From assembly GCF_009909615.1 (NCBI RefSeq), contig NZ_WWNE01000005.1, positions 434,334 through 498,333 on the forward strand: a DNA stretch of 64,000 nucleotides. The letters are read 5' to 3'. How positions within the stretch are numbered: the first letter of the stretch is position 1; each line of letters starts with the position of its first letter. A model generated the notes under the pieces. That model saw nothing but the letters and a program-made list of their open reading frames with translations. It did not search any database and was not told the DNA's origin. This document shows positions 1 to 10,100 of this stretch, piece by piece. The position numbers and the translations under genes were made by a program. This DNA comes from Acidiluteibacter ferrifornacis. GTDB lineage: Bacteria; Bacteroidota; Bacteroidia; Flavobacteriales_E; Vicingaceae.

Positions 1-118
1 TGTTCGAGCAAATTTAGAAGTTGTAGGGGATTTTGGTATTATTACCAATTATAATTTTGATGAAGAACCCTACCAAAAAGGAGTAATGACTATAAATTTA
101 ACATCACTTATAAAATAA
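1..118 (+). CDS. C-terminal end of an unidentified protein (truncated by window edge)
   Basis: An open frame enters from the left edge (codons begin at base 2) and ends at TAA 116-118. It gives 38 residues ending in the motif MTINLTSLIK. The next gene starts 7 bases later on the same strand, so the two are probably co-transcribed. The fragment is too short to name a family. Confidence 0.6.
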   Translation, partial: VRANLEVVGDFGIITNYNFDEEPYQKGVMTINLTSLIK

Positions 119-125
119 AAACACC

Positions 126-1055
126 ATGCAAACTAAATCTTTTATACTACTATTTAATTTATTCTTTTTTCAAATAGCTTTTCCGCAAACAGCAGAAGAA
201 TTAATCTTAGAATTTAAAATAGAAGAACGTGAAGAATACCACTTTGATAATTATGTTGATGAAATAGAAACTTTTGAGGAAGACCCAGAAACGCTTGAGT
301 TTTCACATGCAATAGCATATACGATTTTAGAGTTTTCTATAGATGCCGAAAAAGAAGTCGTTTCCAAAAATAATTTGTATTCCGTTCCATTAATTTTAAA
401 ACAACATACCGAAGATGGAAGCATCATAGCGTTTGATGGATTTTATGCCAATTTTGCTAAAAGCAATAATAAAGTTGAGTTGGTAAACCTTTCTCCTCCC
501 ACCACGCATTATTTTTCTAAAAATAAAGAAGGACTATTTGTATTACACCGACTTCAATACAGTTATGTAAATCATCTTCCCAACCAATATCACCAACAAC
601 TTACTACTACTTATAACAACCAAGAAATTGAAACACATTATTCCAATCTATTAAATGAGTATATGAGCTTAATGGATTCTAATTACCTTTATTTAGATGG
701 ACAAGAATTTACAGACACGCTTGTGTTGGAGTTCTTTGTTGAAAATAGTTTTGAGCGAAAATTTAACCACGAGGATAAAATTATCCACCAACATGTAAAA
801 GCTTATAACGACCTAGAAAACTTACAATATTGGGGTAACTTATTTGAAATGACCGAGGATTTTTCGCTAAACGCACAATCAAGAGAAAAACAAGAAAAAC
901 TAGTGGCACAAGATTTTATTTTGGTGTTTAAATACGATAACTCTTTTCCAAAACCAATTTTTGAGTTAATAAAAATTATTCCACCAACGAGACTTGAATG
1001 GAAATCAATTACTGAAACAAAATATTTACTGCAATTGGATATGAAAGAAAAATAA
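126..1055 (+). CDS. Secreted hypothetical protein
   Basis: A 309-residue protein that I do not recognise. It begins with a signal peptide: a basic start, a Phe/Leu-rich core at residues 5-18 and likely cleavage after FPQ near residue 21. The mature part is soluble-looking, rich in Glu, Asn and Tyr, with no membrane segment and no Cys. It is therefore probably periplasmic or outer-surface. It follows the preceding truncated gene by 7 bases and is followed by a long gene-free region. There is no T9SS tail. A real gene by codon texture and signal peptide; function unknown. Confidence 0.75.
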   Translation: MQTKSFILLFNLFFFQIAFPQTAEELILEFKIEEREEYHFDNYVDEIETFEEDPETLEFSHAIAYTILEFSIDAEKEVVSKNNLYSVPLILKQHTEDGSIIAFDGFYANFAKSNNKVELVNLSPPTTHYFSKNKEGLFVLHRLQYSYVNHLPNQYHQQLTTTYNNQEIETHYSNLLNEYMSLMDSNYLYLDGQEFTDTLVLEFFVENSFERKFNHEDKIIHQHVKAYNDLENLQYWGNLFEMTEDFSLNAQSREKQEKLVAQDFILVFKYDNSFPKPIFELIKIIPPTRLEWKSITETKYLLQLDMKEK

Positions 1056-1299
1056 TTTTCTACCAAAACTAAAATAATAGAAAATACAGGAATATTAAAA
1101 ATCATTTTTAAATAAAGCCTAGAAATTAAACAATTTGTTATTACAAAGTCTCTTTCTAAACATAGATTAGATTCTTATTTTTTTAATAAATGCCTTTCAT
1201 TTTGTTTTTTTCTAGTATGTCTATTACTTATTCTTTATGGTTGTTATATATGGAATTTGCTAACCGAATTAAATAATTAAAATAGAGAATCTTTAAACA
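1056..1299. other. Gene-free spacer before repeat R1
   Basis: AT-rich sequence between the end of the secreted hypothetical gene and the first 12-base repeat core. I see no convincing reading frame, terminator or RNA gene in it. Confidence 0.5.
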
Positions 1300-1403
1300 T
1301 TATGTTAAATAGAGCGTAAGCCAGAAAGAAATGCGGGCAAGCGTGGGCTGTGAAACGTGAGTTCACGAACACCCGAAAACAATAAGAAACAGTGAGCTAA
1401 TGG

Positions 1404-1489
1404 ACAAATGCTTAGTAATACATTAAAGGCGTTTACGTTTTTCTTCGCCTAAGTGGAGGAACTACTTTAATAGTAGTACTTGCATTTGT
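1404..1489. other. Conserved long stem-loop in R1
   Basis: The sequence ACAAATGC (1404-1411) pairs with GCATTTGT (1482-1489). Inside this, AGTA pairs with TACT and TTAAAG with CTTTAA, closed by a G/C-containing apical hairpin around 1441-1460. The R2 counterpart keeps the pairing with changed bases, so the fold is under selection as RNA or as single-stranded DNA. Which strand is active is not known. Confidence 0.6.
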
Positions 1490-2181
1490 ACAGAGAGCAT
1501 TGCAGCATATTTCTTTCTTGATTTTTTGGTTCGTTTTGCATCAAGGCAAAATGAACATATAATTAACGCCAGTGAACGCAGCATAGAAAAATGCGAAACG
1601 AGTTTACGAGTTCATGAATACCGCTAAAAAACAATAATAATGACATGAATAAATAAAGCCTTAAAATTATTAAGGCAAACGTATTTTTTATGCAAGTGAA
1701 ATACCAACATAAAATTTTTGATCGAGGGCAAAAGAATAAATATTTAAAGATGTATTGGCAGAAGCGGCTGGATTTGTGCTTAAAATTTTTTGTTATTTCC
1801 AAACAAAAATATTTTATAAGCAAATAACGTTGCTGTGCGGCTATTTAGCATAACGACTAATTATAAGGACAAAATGATATACCGCTTAAAAAACTAAGCT
1901 TCCTGAGAATCGCGTATTTTTAAATTATAGTACAATCGTCTTGCATAACGAGAATAAAAAAGGGTGGCTTGTGTGAGCTATTTACTTTGCTGCCATAAGC
2001 AAAGCAAGTTGAGATTTAGTATTTGTTGGTTTTGCTGAAAGCAAAGCTTACAAAAGCTTAAATGAGACGCAGACATAATATCCATTATAGCCTGCCTGCC
2101 GAGCGGTGGCCATTGCAACAGCAGGCAGGTTGACAAAAGCATAGAGTTATATATTCCTTTAGAATACGTGCTGTATTTTCC

Positions 2182-2303
2182 TTAACATAATCGCTATCGT
2201 TATCGAACTAAAGTCCGAGAACTAATATTATGTGTAAATACTCGCAAAAACTCGTATTACGGAAATTACTACTTTTGTCCTATAATGTACTGCGTTATGT
2301 TAA
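2182..2303. other. attC-like folded site at the right end of R1
   Basis: The sequence TTAACATAATCGC (2182-2194) is complementary, with one bulge, to GCGTTATGTTAA (2292-2303), 122 bases overall. Between them lies an inner imperfect hairpin with arms GTT.TCG.ACT and AGT.CGA.AAC (about 2199-2223). The last arm contains GTTAAAT, which fits the integron core GTTRRRY. The terminal 9-base inverted repeat CTGCGTTAT/ATAACGCAG (2290-2312) is an alternative hairpin at the same place. The site is attC-like in size and layout, but the upstream core is not a perfect RYYYAAC. Confidence 0.35.
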
Positions 2304-2502
2304 ATAACGCAGCCTTAAAATTTTGGCGGGCTTTTTCTCTCTTAAAAACTCCAAAAGCATGACAAAATTTTTATGCGGGGCTTGGTTTAATTTCTTTTTA
2401 AAAAGGAGGGAAGGTTTTTCTCTTTTATCATGTGTTAGCATGGAATACTTTTTTGACGCAGCATAGCGGAGACAAAAGTGTATGGAATAGGGGAGGAATA
2501 AT

Positions 2503-3300
2503 CTATTTGCTTAACTTCAATATCCTAAAAGCTCCTTTAACTACAATTGCAAAAATGATTAACCCTATAACTAAATCAGGATATTTACTTTGAGTAAAGT
2601 AAACTAAAACACCTGCTACAATTACTCCTGTATTAATTATTATATCATTAGAGGTAAAAATGGCGGATGCTTGCATGTGGGCTTCCTTACTTTTTGATTT
2701 TTGAATTAAATACAAACAAACCGAATTTGCGATAAGAGCAAGAATTGAAATGCCTATCATTTCTTTAAATTCAGGAGTAACAGAGCTAACAAATACTCTT
2801 CTGAACAATTCAGCTAACCCTATAATTGCCAACAAAATTTGAAAATAACCACTCCACTTAGCTACTTTCTTCTTTCTTATTAAAGTTCTACCAACCGCCA
2901 TTAGGCTCATTGCGTAGACTAACGAATCTGCCAACATATCTAAGGAGTCGGCAATTAAACCCATAGAGTTTGATAACCAACCATAGAGTAACTCAATGAT
3001 GAAGAACGCAAAATTGATGATTAGAACTACCCACAGCATTTTTCGTTCATTATGATCTGAATTATTAACCACTTCATAATTTACATTCTCACCTTCTGAA
3101 GTGAGTGTTGTTCCCAATTTTAAATCTTCTAAACTATCTAAGATTTCCGAAGATTCAATTGAATGGATTACTGCTAAAGTCCGATTGGGAATATCAAAAT
3201 TGAGCTGCTTGATGCCCTCTAAACTTTCCAATTTCATCCGAATCATTTGTTCTTCAGATGGACAAACCATTTGGGTTATATTAAAAGTTGACTTTTTCAT
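2503..3300 (-). CDS. CDF-like cation transporter with N-terminal HMA-like domain and degenerate metal site
   Basis: The likely start is the MKKSTFNITQM methionine at 3300, just past the stop of the upstream gene (3306); an earlier in-frame Met would overlap that gene. Residues 1-75 look like a small ferredoxin-like heavy-metal-associated fold lacking a CxxC. The rest has about six membrane segments of the cation diffusion facilitator type. The first metal motif is SLDMLAD (Asp in place of the usual His). The second is ASAIFTSND, where only the last Asp of the normal ADALHxxxD remains. It is the last gene of the metal operon. It may be a transporter of altered specificity or a regulatory subunit. 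Confidence 0.75.
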   Translation of the reverse strand: MKKSTFNITQMVCPSEEQMIRMKLESLEGIKQLNFDIPNRTLAVIHSIESSEILDSLEDLKLGTTLTSEGENVNYEVVNNSDHNERKMLWVVLIINFAFFIIELLYGWLSNSMGLIADSLDMLADSLVYAMSLMAVGRTLIRKKKVAKWSGYFQILLAIIGLAELFRRVFVSSVTPEFKEMIGISILALIANSVCLYLIQKSKSKEAHMQASAIFTSNDIIINTGVIVAGVLVYFTQSKYPDLVIGLIIFAIVVKGAFRILKLSK

Positions 3301-3305
3301 TTTCC

Positions 3306-3683
3306 TTAGTAGTACTTGCAATAAAAAAGAAACCCCATTCCTATCCAAATAGCCAAAACGATTAATACTCCATAAAGGCTTTTCTTTTTATTCCACTTAT
3401 ACTTTTCTGCCTTCTTCTTGGAGGTTTCAATTACAGCTTTTGGAATAGTTTTAATTGAGAAATAGATTCCTATTGGCAAAATTAAAAGATCATCCAATAA
3501 CCCTAAAATAGGAATAAAATCAGGTATTAAATCAATTGGACTTAATGCATAAGCAAGCGTTAGAAATATTAAAAATTTGGAATAAGTAGGAATTCTTGAA
3601 TCAGAATAACTAAGGTGTAGAATCAATAATTGATGCTTTATACGTTTTATAAATTCGTTAACTTTTTCTTTTAGTTTTATCAT
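3306..3683 (-). CDS. DUF1232 (YkvA-family) membrane protein
   Basis: The start MIKLKEKVNEF at 3683 leaves 2 bases after the upstream stop. The protein has about 125 residues. The central segment LAYALSPIDLIPDFIPILG is the DUF1232 signature, a Pro-rich hydrophobic hairpin. A second hydrophobic stretch lies at the C-terminus. The family's biochemical function is unknown. Here it sits between two metal-cation transporters in a tightly packed operon, so a membrane-associated accessory role is inferred. Confidence 0.8.
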   Translation of the reverse strand: MIKLKEKVNEFIKRIKHQLLILHLSYSDSRIPTYSKFLIFLTLAYALSPIDLIPDFIPILGLLDDLLILPIGIYFSIKTIPKAVIETSKKKAEKYKWNKKKSLYGVLIVLAIWIGMGFLFYCKYY

Positions 3684-3685
3684 TC

Positions 3686-4558
3686 TTAATCTAATCCACA
3701 AGTTTCCTTATCCAATTCAGTTTCTACCGTACAATGCTCAAAGTGGTAAGGCTTTAATTTGTTTTTAATTTCAGTTTTAACTGTTAGAAGCTGCGCTAAA
3801 TCAGAAATATGTTTCAATTTTAAATGTGTGCTAAATACGTGGTGTTCGCCTTCTTGTGACCAAATATGAGTGTGATGGATAGAATCCACATTTTTAATTT
3901 GTATTAATTCCTCTTCAATTTTATCTATGCTTATATCATCAGGTACACCTTGCAGAAAAATGGTTAGGGTTTCTTTCAATCGTTTTACCACATTGAATAA
4001 AATGTAAGCGGTAATAAAAAGAGATAATGCAGGGTCTAAATAAGGAGATTCATAAAATTTTAATACAATGGCTACAATTAAGACTGCTGCCCATCCTAAA
4101 ACATCTTCTAACAAATGCCACGAAACTACCTTCTCGTTTAGTGTTTTTCCTGAACTCATTTTCCAAGCTGCATAACCGTTAACGGCAACACCAATAATTC
4201 CAAATACGATCATTCCGTTTGCATCTGATAGTTCAGGCTCAATTAAACGTTGAATGGCTTCATAAATCACATAGACTGAACCACCAATTAGCACCAAAGA
4301 ATTTATTAAGGCTCCTAACAATGAAAAGCGTTTGAAACCGAAACTGAATTGCTTATTTCCTTCTTGCTTCGACTTCTTATCTAAATACCAAGAGATACCC
4401 AAGGAGATACTATCGCCCAAATCATGTACAGCGTCTGAAATAATGGCAACACTATTCACGTAAAGCCCGCCAAAAATTTCAAAGATGGTAAAGCCAATAT
4501 TCAATAAAAAGGCAGTTCTTAGGTTTTTGCCCGATTGATTTCCGTGATTATGTCCCAT
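3686..4558 (-). CDS. czcD: CzcD-type cation diffusion facilitator
   Basis: The likely start is MGHNHGNQSGK at 4558, 2 bases after the preceding stop; an ORF beginning upstream overlaps that gene. The protein has about 290 residues, six membrane segments and a cytosolic C-terminal domain. Metal-site motifs HDLGD (TM2) and HLLED (TM5) are intact, as in Zn/Co/Cd-exporting CzcD proteins. The N-terminus has a short His pair. It exports divalent cation from the cytoplasm to the periplasm using the proton gradient, feeding the CusBA-type pump of the same operon. Confidence 0.9.
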   Translation of the reverse strand: MGHNHGNQSGKNLRTAFLLNIGFTIFEIFGGLYVNSVAIISDAVHDLGDSISLGISWYLDKKSKQEGNKQFSFGFKRFSLLGALINSLVLIGGSVYVIYEAIQRLIEPELSDANGMIVFGIIGVAVNGYAAWKMSSGKTLNEKVVSWHLLEDVLGWAAVLIVAIVLKFYESPYLDPALSLFITAYILFNVVKRLKETLTIFLQGVPDDISIDKIEEELIQIKNVDSIHHTHIWSQEGEHHVFSTHLKLKHISDLAQLLTVKTEIKNKLKPYHFEHCTVETELDKETCGLD

Positions 4559-4560
4559 AA

Positions 4561-4911
4561 TTACTCTTTTATCCAATTCTTAGCTTTTGAAACATGACTT
4601 TCCTTAAAATACCGGATGTCGGCATTTGTAAAAGGTTTCATCAGCTCAGTCATAACTTCTTGCCAATCCGAATGGCCTACAATTGCTATTTTGTTGAACT
4701 TTTCTTTGTTTTTTATATCAAATTTAACATCTCTCCAAAAGGCACTCAACGACCATCCTTTAAAATCCTTCATCTGAAAAAGCCAATTGATGTGTTTGTG
4801 AATTGTGATTTTTTCCCTCAATAGCGGCAATAACTGATCGTAATCTTTATCTGTCAATTTATCTGTTGCTATTGTATAAATATTTTCTTTTCCTGTTGTA
4901 ATTTTTATCAT
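4561..4911 (-). CDS. SpoIIAA-like (STAS-related) small protein
   Basis: A protein of 116 residues with no signal peptide or membrane segment. The alternating strand/helix pattern, with conserved-looking segments LFQMKDFKGW, FNKIAIVGHSDW and IRYFKESHVSKAKNWI, fits the SpoIIAA-like family (PF11964). That family is often found beside transporters in Bacteroidota and Proteobacteria. Its role is not established; a cytosolic regulator or binding partner is plausible. It lies between two CDF genes with 2- and 12-base gaps, so it is part of the operon. Confidence 0.8.
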   Translation of the reverse strand: MIKITTGKENIYTIATDKLTDKDYDQLLPLLREKITIHKHINWLFQMKDFKGWSLSAFWRDVKFDIKNKEKFNKIAIVGHSDWQEVMTELMKPFTNADIRYFKESHVSKAKNWIKE

Positions 4912-4923
4912 TGGTTTAAATTT

Positions 4924-5811
4924 TTAATTCGTATTTGGTTCAATGTGAATATGAACATTTAATATTTGAGGAACGCTTTCAATAATTTTGTCTTTCACTT
5001 CATGAGCAATTTCATGGCCATCTTCTACAGTTAATTTGCCATTTACCCATAAGTGCATATCTATTTGATAGAAAGAACCCATCTTTCTTGAATGACATTG
5101 TTCTACTTTAAAAACCTGTGGATTTTTTTTCGCTATTGTTTTTATTTTGTCATGCAATTCAACACCCATAGCTTCGTCGAGCAATTCGCCTACAGCAGAT
5201 CTGCCAATTCCAAAAGCATGGTAGATAATGAATAATGCAGCAAATAAAGCTGCCCAATCATCAGCAACTTCATATCCTTTACCACCAATTATTGCAATGA
5301 AAATTCCTATAAAAGCTGCAATGGAAGTAATTGCATCTGACCGATGATGAATCGCATCTGCTTTCAGTATTTCACTATTCGATTGTTTAGCTTTTTTTAA
5401 TACAAAGCGATACATAATTTCTTTGCCAAAAATTACAAAAATTAAGATCAATAAGGTAAAAGGTGCAGGTATTTTATGCGGGTTTTGGATGTGTTGAATG
5501 CTCTCTTTTACAATGAAAAATGCAGCGGTTAATAAAGCCAATGAAATGAATAATGCAACTAAAGCCTCAATTTTACCATGACCATAGGGATGGTTTTCAT
5601 CGGCAGGTTTAGCCGACCATTTTAACCCCACCAATAAAAGGGAAGAAGTTACAATATCAGTTGCAGATTCAATCGCATCGGCAATTAAGGCATACGAATG
5701 CCCAAAAATCCCACCAAGTAATTTTATAATAGCCAATAATGTACTCACTACAATTCCAATAATTGTCGTCTTAATGCCAACTTTTGAAACTTTAGCGGAA
5801 TTATTACTCAT
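4924..5811 (-). CDS. FieF-like cation diffusion facilitator
   Basis: A 295-residue CDF protein. Motifs: ADAIESATD in TM2, HPYGHGKIEA after TM3, and ADAIHHRSDA in TM5. A cytoplasmic ferredoxin-like C-terminal domain ends in LNVHIHIEP. These fit the FieF/MamM branch that exports Fe(II)/Mn(II)/Zn(II). The first site uses Glu where others have His or Asp. It is the third CDF-type protein in this operon and sits 47 bases downstream of the adaptor gene. Confidence 0.88.
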   Translation of the reverse strand: MSNNSAKVSKVGIKTTIIGIVVSTLLAIIKLLGGIFGHSYALIADAIESATDIVTSSLLLVGLKWSAKPADENHPYGHGKIEALVALFISLALLTAAFFIVKESIQHIQNPHKIPAPFTLLILIFVIFGKEIMYRFVLKKAKQSNSEILKADAIHHRSDAITSIAAFIGIFIAIIGGKGYEVADDWAALFAALFIIYHAFGIGRSAVGELLDEAMGVELHDKIKTIAKKNPQVFKVEQCHSRKMGSFYQIDMHLWVNGKLTVEDGHEIAHEVKDKIIESVPQILNVHIHIEPNTN

Positions 5812-5858
5812 AAGGCATTGTCATTAATTTTACTTTTAAAATTGAACAATAATATTTT

Positions 5859-7073
5859 TTAATGGCTATGTTCAGCTTCTCCCTTTTGCATTTCGGCTAA
5901 AATATAGTAAGCATTATTCCAAGCTACCTTCGTTGATTTTGGGATTACTTCAAGCGGTTTTATTTCTGTCCATCCATCGCTTGTAAGTCCTGCAATAACT
6001 TCAATCGGAGTAAACTCCCATTCATCTTCAGATTCTTTCTTTGCAGAAAAAATATAATCTTTACCATTGTCTCTTATCACTGCGGCTTCGGGCAATGCCA
6101 TTCCCATAGAATCAGCGGTTAATATTTTTCCTCGAACATACATTCCGGGTAAAAGCAAGCCACTTTTATTTTCTATTTCTGCATGAATGTGAATGGCTTT
6201 AGGATTTTGCTCAAAATTCTTTCCAACCGAGTAAACAGAAGCGTTTAACTCTTTTTCGATAGATTCTACCTTAAACCTAATTTTTTGCCCTTCCTGAACC
6301 TTTGCAATATCCTTTTCAAACACCATAAAATCAGCATGAATGTGTTCTAAATTCACAATCTCAAAAAGTTCCGTTTGTGGAGTAACGTATTGTCCTGTTT
6401 TAATTTCTACCAATCGAACATAACCTTCAATAGGAGAACGAACCGCTATTTGTTCGATTATTTTACCATTTTTAACTGAGGTTGTTGAAATTCCTAAGAG
6501 CTTCAACTGTGCAGCTAAACCATTAACCAAGGATTTTTTTGACTGATAGTCAGACTTTATGCGTTGTAATTCTTTGCCGGAGCCTACCTTCTCATCATAA
6601 AGCTTTTGTTGTCGATTGAACTCTAGCTCTAAATATTGTAATTCATTCCAATTGCTGTTGTAATTGCTTTGTAATTGAATTAATTCGGGATGATTGATAT
6701 AAGCTAAAACTTGACCTTTTTCAACTTTGTCGCCTTCAATCACTTTAATGGAGCTTATGTTTGCTCCAATAATAGCTGTAACACTTGCTTCATTTTGCGG
6801 TGGAACTTCCAATTGTCCGTTGGTTTCTACATAGGCAGCCACACTTCGTTGAGGAATGGTATCTATTTTAATTTCCAATGCATTAAACTGAGTAATGGAA
6901 AAATGAACTCCCTTATCTTCCTCATGATTCTTTTTCTCAGCCATTTCTCCATGACTTTCTTCTCCGTCATGGTCATGTCCATGGTTGTTTTCTTGATTTT
7001 CCGAACTTCCGCAAGCAATTAAACCAAATAGGAAAAAGACTGCGAATAATTTATTTATATATATTGTTTTCAT
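5859..7073 (-). CDS. cusB: CusB/CzcB-family periplasmic adaptor lipoprotein
   Basis: The start MKTIYINKLF at 7073 gives a signal peptide ending in the lipobox LIAC; an in-frame Met 8 codons earlier gives a poorer start. A His/Asp/Glu-rich stretch (HGHDHDGEESHG) follows the lipid-anchored Cys and probably binds metal. Next come barrel-sandwich, alpha-hairpin and beta-barrel adaptor segments, including VKVIEGDKVEKGQVLAYI and VRSPIEGYV. Length about 404 residues, normal for the family. It bridges the inner-membrane CusA part and the outer-membrane channel encoded by the next gene upstream. Confidence 0.92.
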   Translation of the reverse strand: MKTIYINKLFAVFFLFGLIACGSSENQENNHGHDHDGEESHGEMAEKKNHEEDKGVHFSITQFNALEIKIDTIPQRSVAAYVETNGQLEVPPQNEASVTAIIGANISSIKVIEGDKVEKGQVLAYINHPELIQLQSNYNSNWNELQYLELEFNRQQKLYDEKVGSGKELQRIKSDYQSKKSLVNGLAAQLKLLGISTTSVKNGKIIEQIAVRSPIEGYVRLVEIKTGQYVTPQTELFEIVNLEHIHADFMVFEKDIAKVQEGQKIRFKVESIEKELNASVYSVGKNFEQNPKAIHIHAEIENKSGLLLPGMYVRGKILTADSMGMALPEAAVIRDNGKDYIFSAKKESEDEWEFTPIEVIAGLTSDGWTEIKPLEVIPKSTKVAWNNAYYILAEMQKGEAEHSH

Positions 7074-7097
7074 CTCTTTATATTTTATTTTTGTCAA

Positions 7098-7123
7098 CTT
7101 CGACTCCGCTCAGTCTGACAAAA
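7098..7123. repeat. REP-like repeat copy inside the metal operon
   Basis: A 26-base sequence with core CGACTCCGCTCAG lies between the permease-channel gene and the adaptor gene. It matches, with one difference, the copies at 53565-53590 and 54529-54554 far away in the window. It is a dispersed repeat of the REP type, in the same orientation as those two. Confidence 0.75.
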
Positions 7124-7163
7124 GCATTTCTTAATAATTTTTAATTCTACATTTCTCATTTTA

Positions 7164-10100
7164 TCATTGAACATTGATAAAATATTCTAATTTAAATTGG
7201 CTGTTTAGGTATTCCTGATAAGTCTGCCATCCATCTCGTTCAATTTCAATTGCATCTTTTACCAATTGCAAGAAGCTGATGTAATCTATCGCACCTTCAC
7301 GGTAAGCAATTGAAGCTCCATTTCGTTGTTCTTTTGCTAATTCTAAGGCTTCTTTTTCGTAATAATTCCAAGCTTCTTTCCATTTCAAATAATTCTCTTG
7401 GGCTTGTGCATATTCGCTTTTCAGCTGAATAGTAGCTTGTGATTTCCGCTCTTCTGCAATTTTGCTGTTAATTTTAGCAGATTGAACTTTTCCTTTATCT
7501 GTATTGAAAAACAAGGGAATGTTTACGCCTAATTGATACTGATAAAAGCCACTTTCTCCTGAAACTTCCTGCACGCCATATTGAAGGTTTAATTGTGGAA
7601 GGTAATTAGACTGAGCAGCTTTGATGCTTTGCTCTGCAACTTTTACTTTCTGATTTTCCATTAAAAGAACCGGATGGTTTTCTATGGAAGGGTTTAGCGA
7701 AATCGTAAGCGGAGCTTTTTCAATTGTTGGTTCAACAGTATAAAGTGTATCGCCTAAAAACCATCGATTAAATTGTTGAATTGCAATTTGATAATCTCGA
7801 AATGCCTGATTCTTCTCATTGCTTATCTTCTTTGCTTGATTGGAAGCAGATAAGTAGGCCAAATGAGAAGTTGCCTCGGTTTTATATCTAATTTTGGCTG
7901 CACGTTCAAATTCTACAAAGGTAGAATCCAACTCTTCATACAAGTTATATAACTGCATTTTAGAATATAAGCTCCCATAATCCTGTTTTACTTGAATGCT
8001 TAATTCCAAGTTAGAAAGCTCCAAATTACTTTTAGCCAAAAGCACCTTTTCCTTTTGCAGTTTGCTTTTCGCAGGAATCGAGAAAACATCCATGTTTTGC
8101 TGCTGAATTCCAACAACATTCTTAACTCCTTCGTTAATGCCGTTTAATTCTTCGCCACCTGTAAAGACAGAAGTTTTACCAAAATCCCAAGTCGTTTTTT
8201 TCAGTGCTTCTTGATTTTCGACTTCCAATTGCATGGCTTTTAAAGTAGGGTAGTTTTTCATCACTTTATTTACTGCCACTTCCATGGAAATTGGAAGCAG
8301 AGTTTGACTTTCCTGAGCTTGTAGCTTATTAGATTGAGCAAAACAAAAGACAAACAACAAACTTGCAATAATCGCTGTTGGCTTAGTTGCTATAGAAGAA
8401 TTGTTTCTGTTTTCTACCCAACGATAAAGCAATGGTAAAATAAATAATGTCAGCAAAGTAGCGGAAATCATACCTCCAATAACTACTGTCGCCAAAGGCT
8501 GCTGAACTTCAGCTCCTGCCGAAGTAGAAATAGCCATAGGAAGAAAGCCTAAAATATCTGTTAGAGCCGTTAACATAATGGGGCGAATTCTTCTTTTAGC
8601 ACCAATTCTAATTCGTTCATTCAAATTGGTTTCTCCTTCTTCTTTTAGTTCATTCCAACCGCTAATTAAAACCAAGCCATTCAAAACCGCTACTCCAAAC
8701 AACACAATAAATCCAACACCTGCCGATATACTAAAAGGCATATCTCTCAGCCACAGCGAAATAATGCCACCAATGGCAGCCAACGGAATAGCCATGTAAA
8801 TCATAATAGTTTGTTTAATTGATTTTAATGCAAAAAAGATGAGTAAGAAAATCAATCCCAATGCAATGGGAACAACAATTTTTAACCGATTGGTAGCACG
8901 TTCCAAATTTTCAAAAGCACCTCCGTATCGAATGTAATATCCGGCAGGTAAATCCAATTCGGCATCCAACTTTTCTTGAATTTCAGTAACCAAAGATTTT
9001 ACATCTCTACCTCTTACATTAATCCCAACATAAGTTCTTCGGTTGGTATTATCTCTACTAATTTGCATTGGTCCGGGTTCGTAACTAACCTTAGCCACTT
9101 CATTCAACGGAATTTGAGAGCCATTTGGTAAATTAACGTACAAGTTTTTCAAATCGTCAATCCCTTGTCGGTGGCTATCGTCTAAACGAACTACCAAGTC
9201 GAAACGCCTTTCTCCTTCAAAAATAACCCCTGCTATTCCGCCTGCAAATGCCGATTGCACCGTAGTATTCAGTTCAGAAATCGTTAAACCATATTGAGCT
9301 AATTTTTGGCGGTTGTAGTTTACTGTCATTTGAGGTAAGCCGCTTGTTGCTTCTACTTTCATATCGGCGACTCCTTGAATGGGAGCAATTAATTTCCCCA
9401 TTTCTTCTGCTTTTTCTGCCAACACTTCTAAATCTTCACCAAAAAGTTTCACTGCAATATCTTCTCGAACTCCGGTTAACAGTTCATTAAATCGCATTTC
9501 AATGGGTTGTGTAAATTCATAATTTACTCCCGGTACTTGCTCTATTTTTTCTTTGATTTTATCAATCAAATCTTCTTTGCTTTCCGCTGAAATCCACTCA
9601 TCGGTTGGTTTTAGAATAATAAAACAATCTGCAATATCCATCGGCATAGGGTCAGTCGGTACATCTGCAACACCAATTCTGCTAATCACATGAACAGCTT
9701 CGGGGAAGTTTTCTTTGATTATTTTTTCAATTTTGGTCGTGGTTTCAATTGTTTCAGAAAGGGAGCTCCCGGGTTTTAATATGGCATGAAATGCAAGGTC
9801 GCCCTCATCTAACTGCGGAATAAATTCGCCACCTAATCGGGAGAAAATGAATACAGAAATTCCTAATAACACAACTGCAAGTCCAATGATCCATTTTGCT
9901 TTTCCTAATGCTTTACCTAAACTTCTTTCGTAAATGTTCTCAACTTTAACAACGAATTTATCACCCCAAGAAAGTTTGTTGTTTTTAGGAACTCTTATAA
10001 ACCAAGCTGACATCATTGGAACGTAAGTCAAACAAAGAATCATTACTCCAATCATGGCAAACATAAAAGTCAATGCCATAGGTTGAAACATTTTGCCTTC

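Larger units (their letters stand above)
1300..2306 (+). repeat. Left ~1-kb structured direct repeat (R1) flanking the metal-efflux island
   Basis: R1 begins and ends with the same 12-base core TTATGTTAAATA (1300-1311 and 2295-2306). A second element, R2 (11928-12885), has the same cores at both ends, the same order of blocks and the same orientation. Shared blocks include 1401-1498 against 11997-12094 (roughly 87% identical by eye), the segment around 1848-1868 against 12491-12510, and most of 1970-2160 against 12555-12720. The element carries no credible gene. It holds many inverted repeats, several conserved in structure more than in sequence. It is followed at 2307-2502 by a further gene-free stretch. 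The element type is unknown to me; it could be a mobile-element end or a cassette-like unit. Confidence 0.7.

Noticed and set aside
1563-1823. 86-codon minus-strand frame inside R1
   Set aside because: It lies in a structured repeat, has no recognisable domain, and its frame is not preserved in R2.
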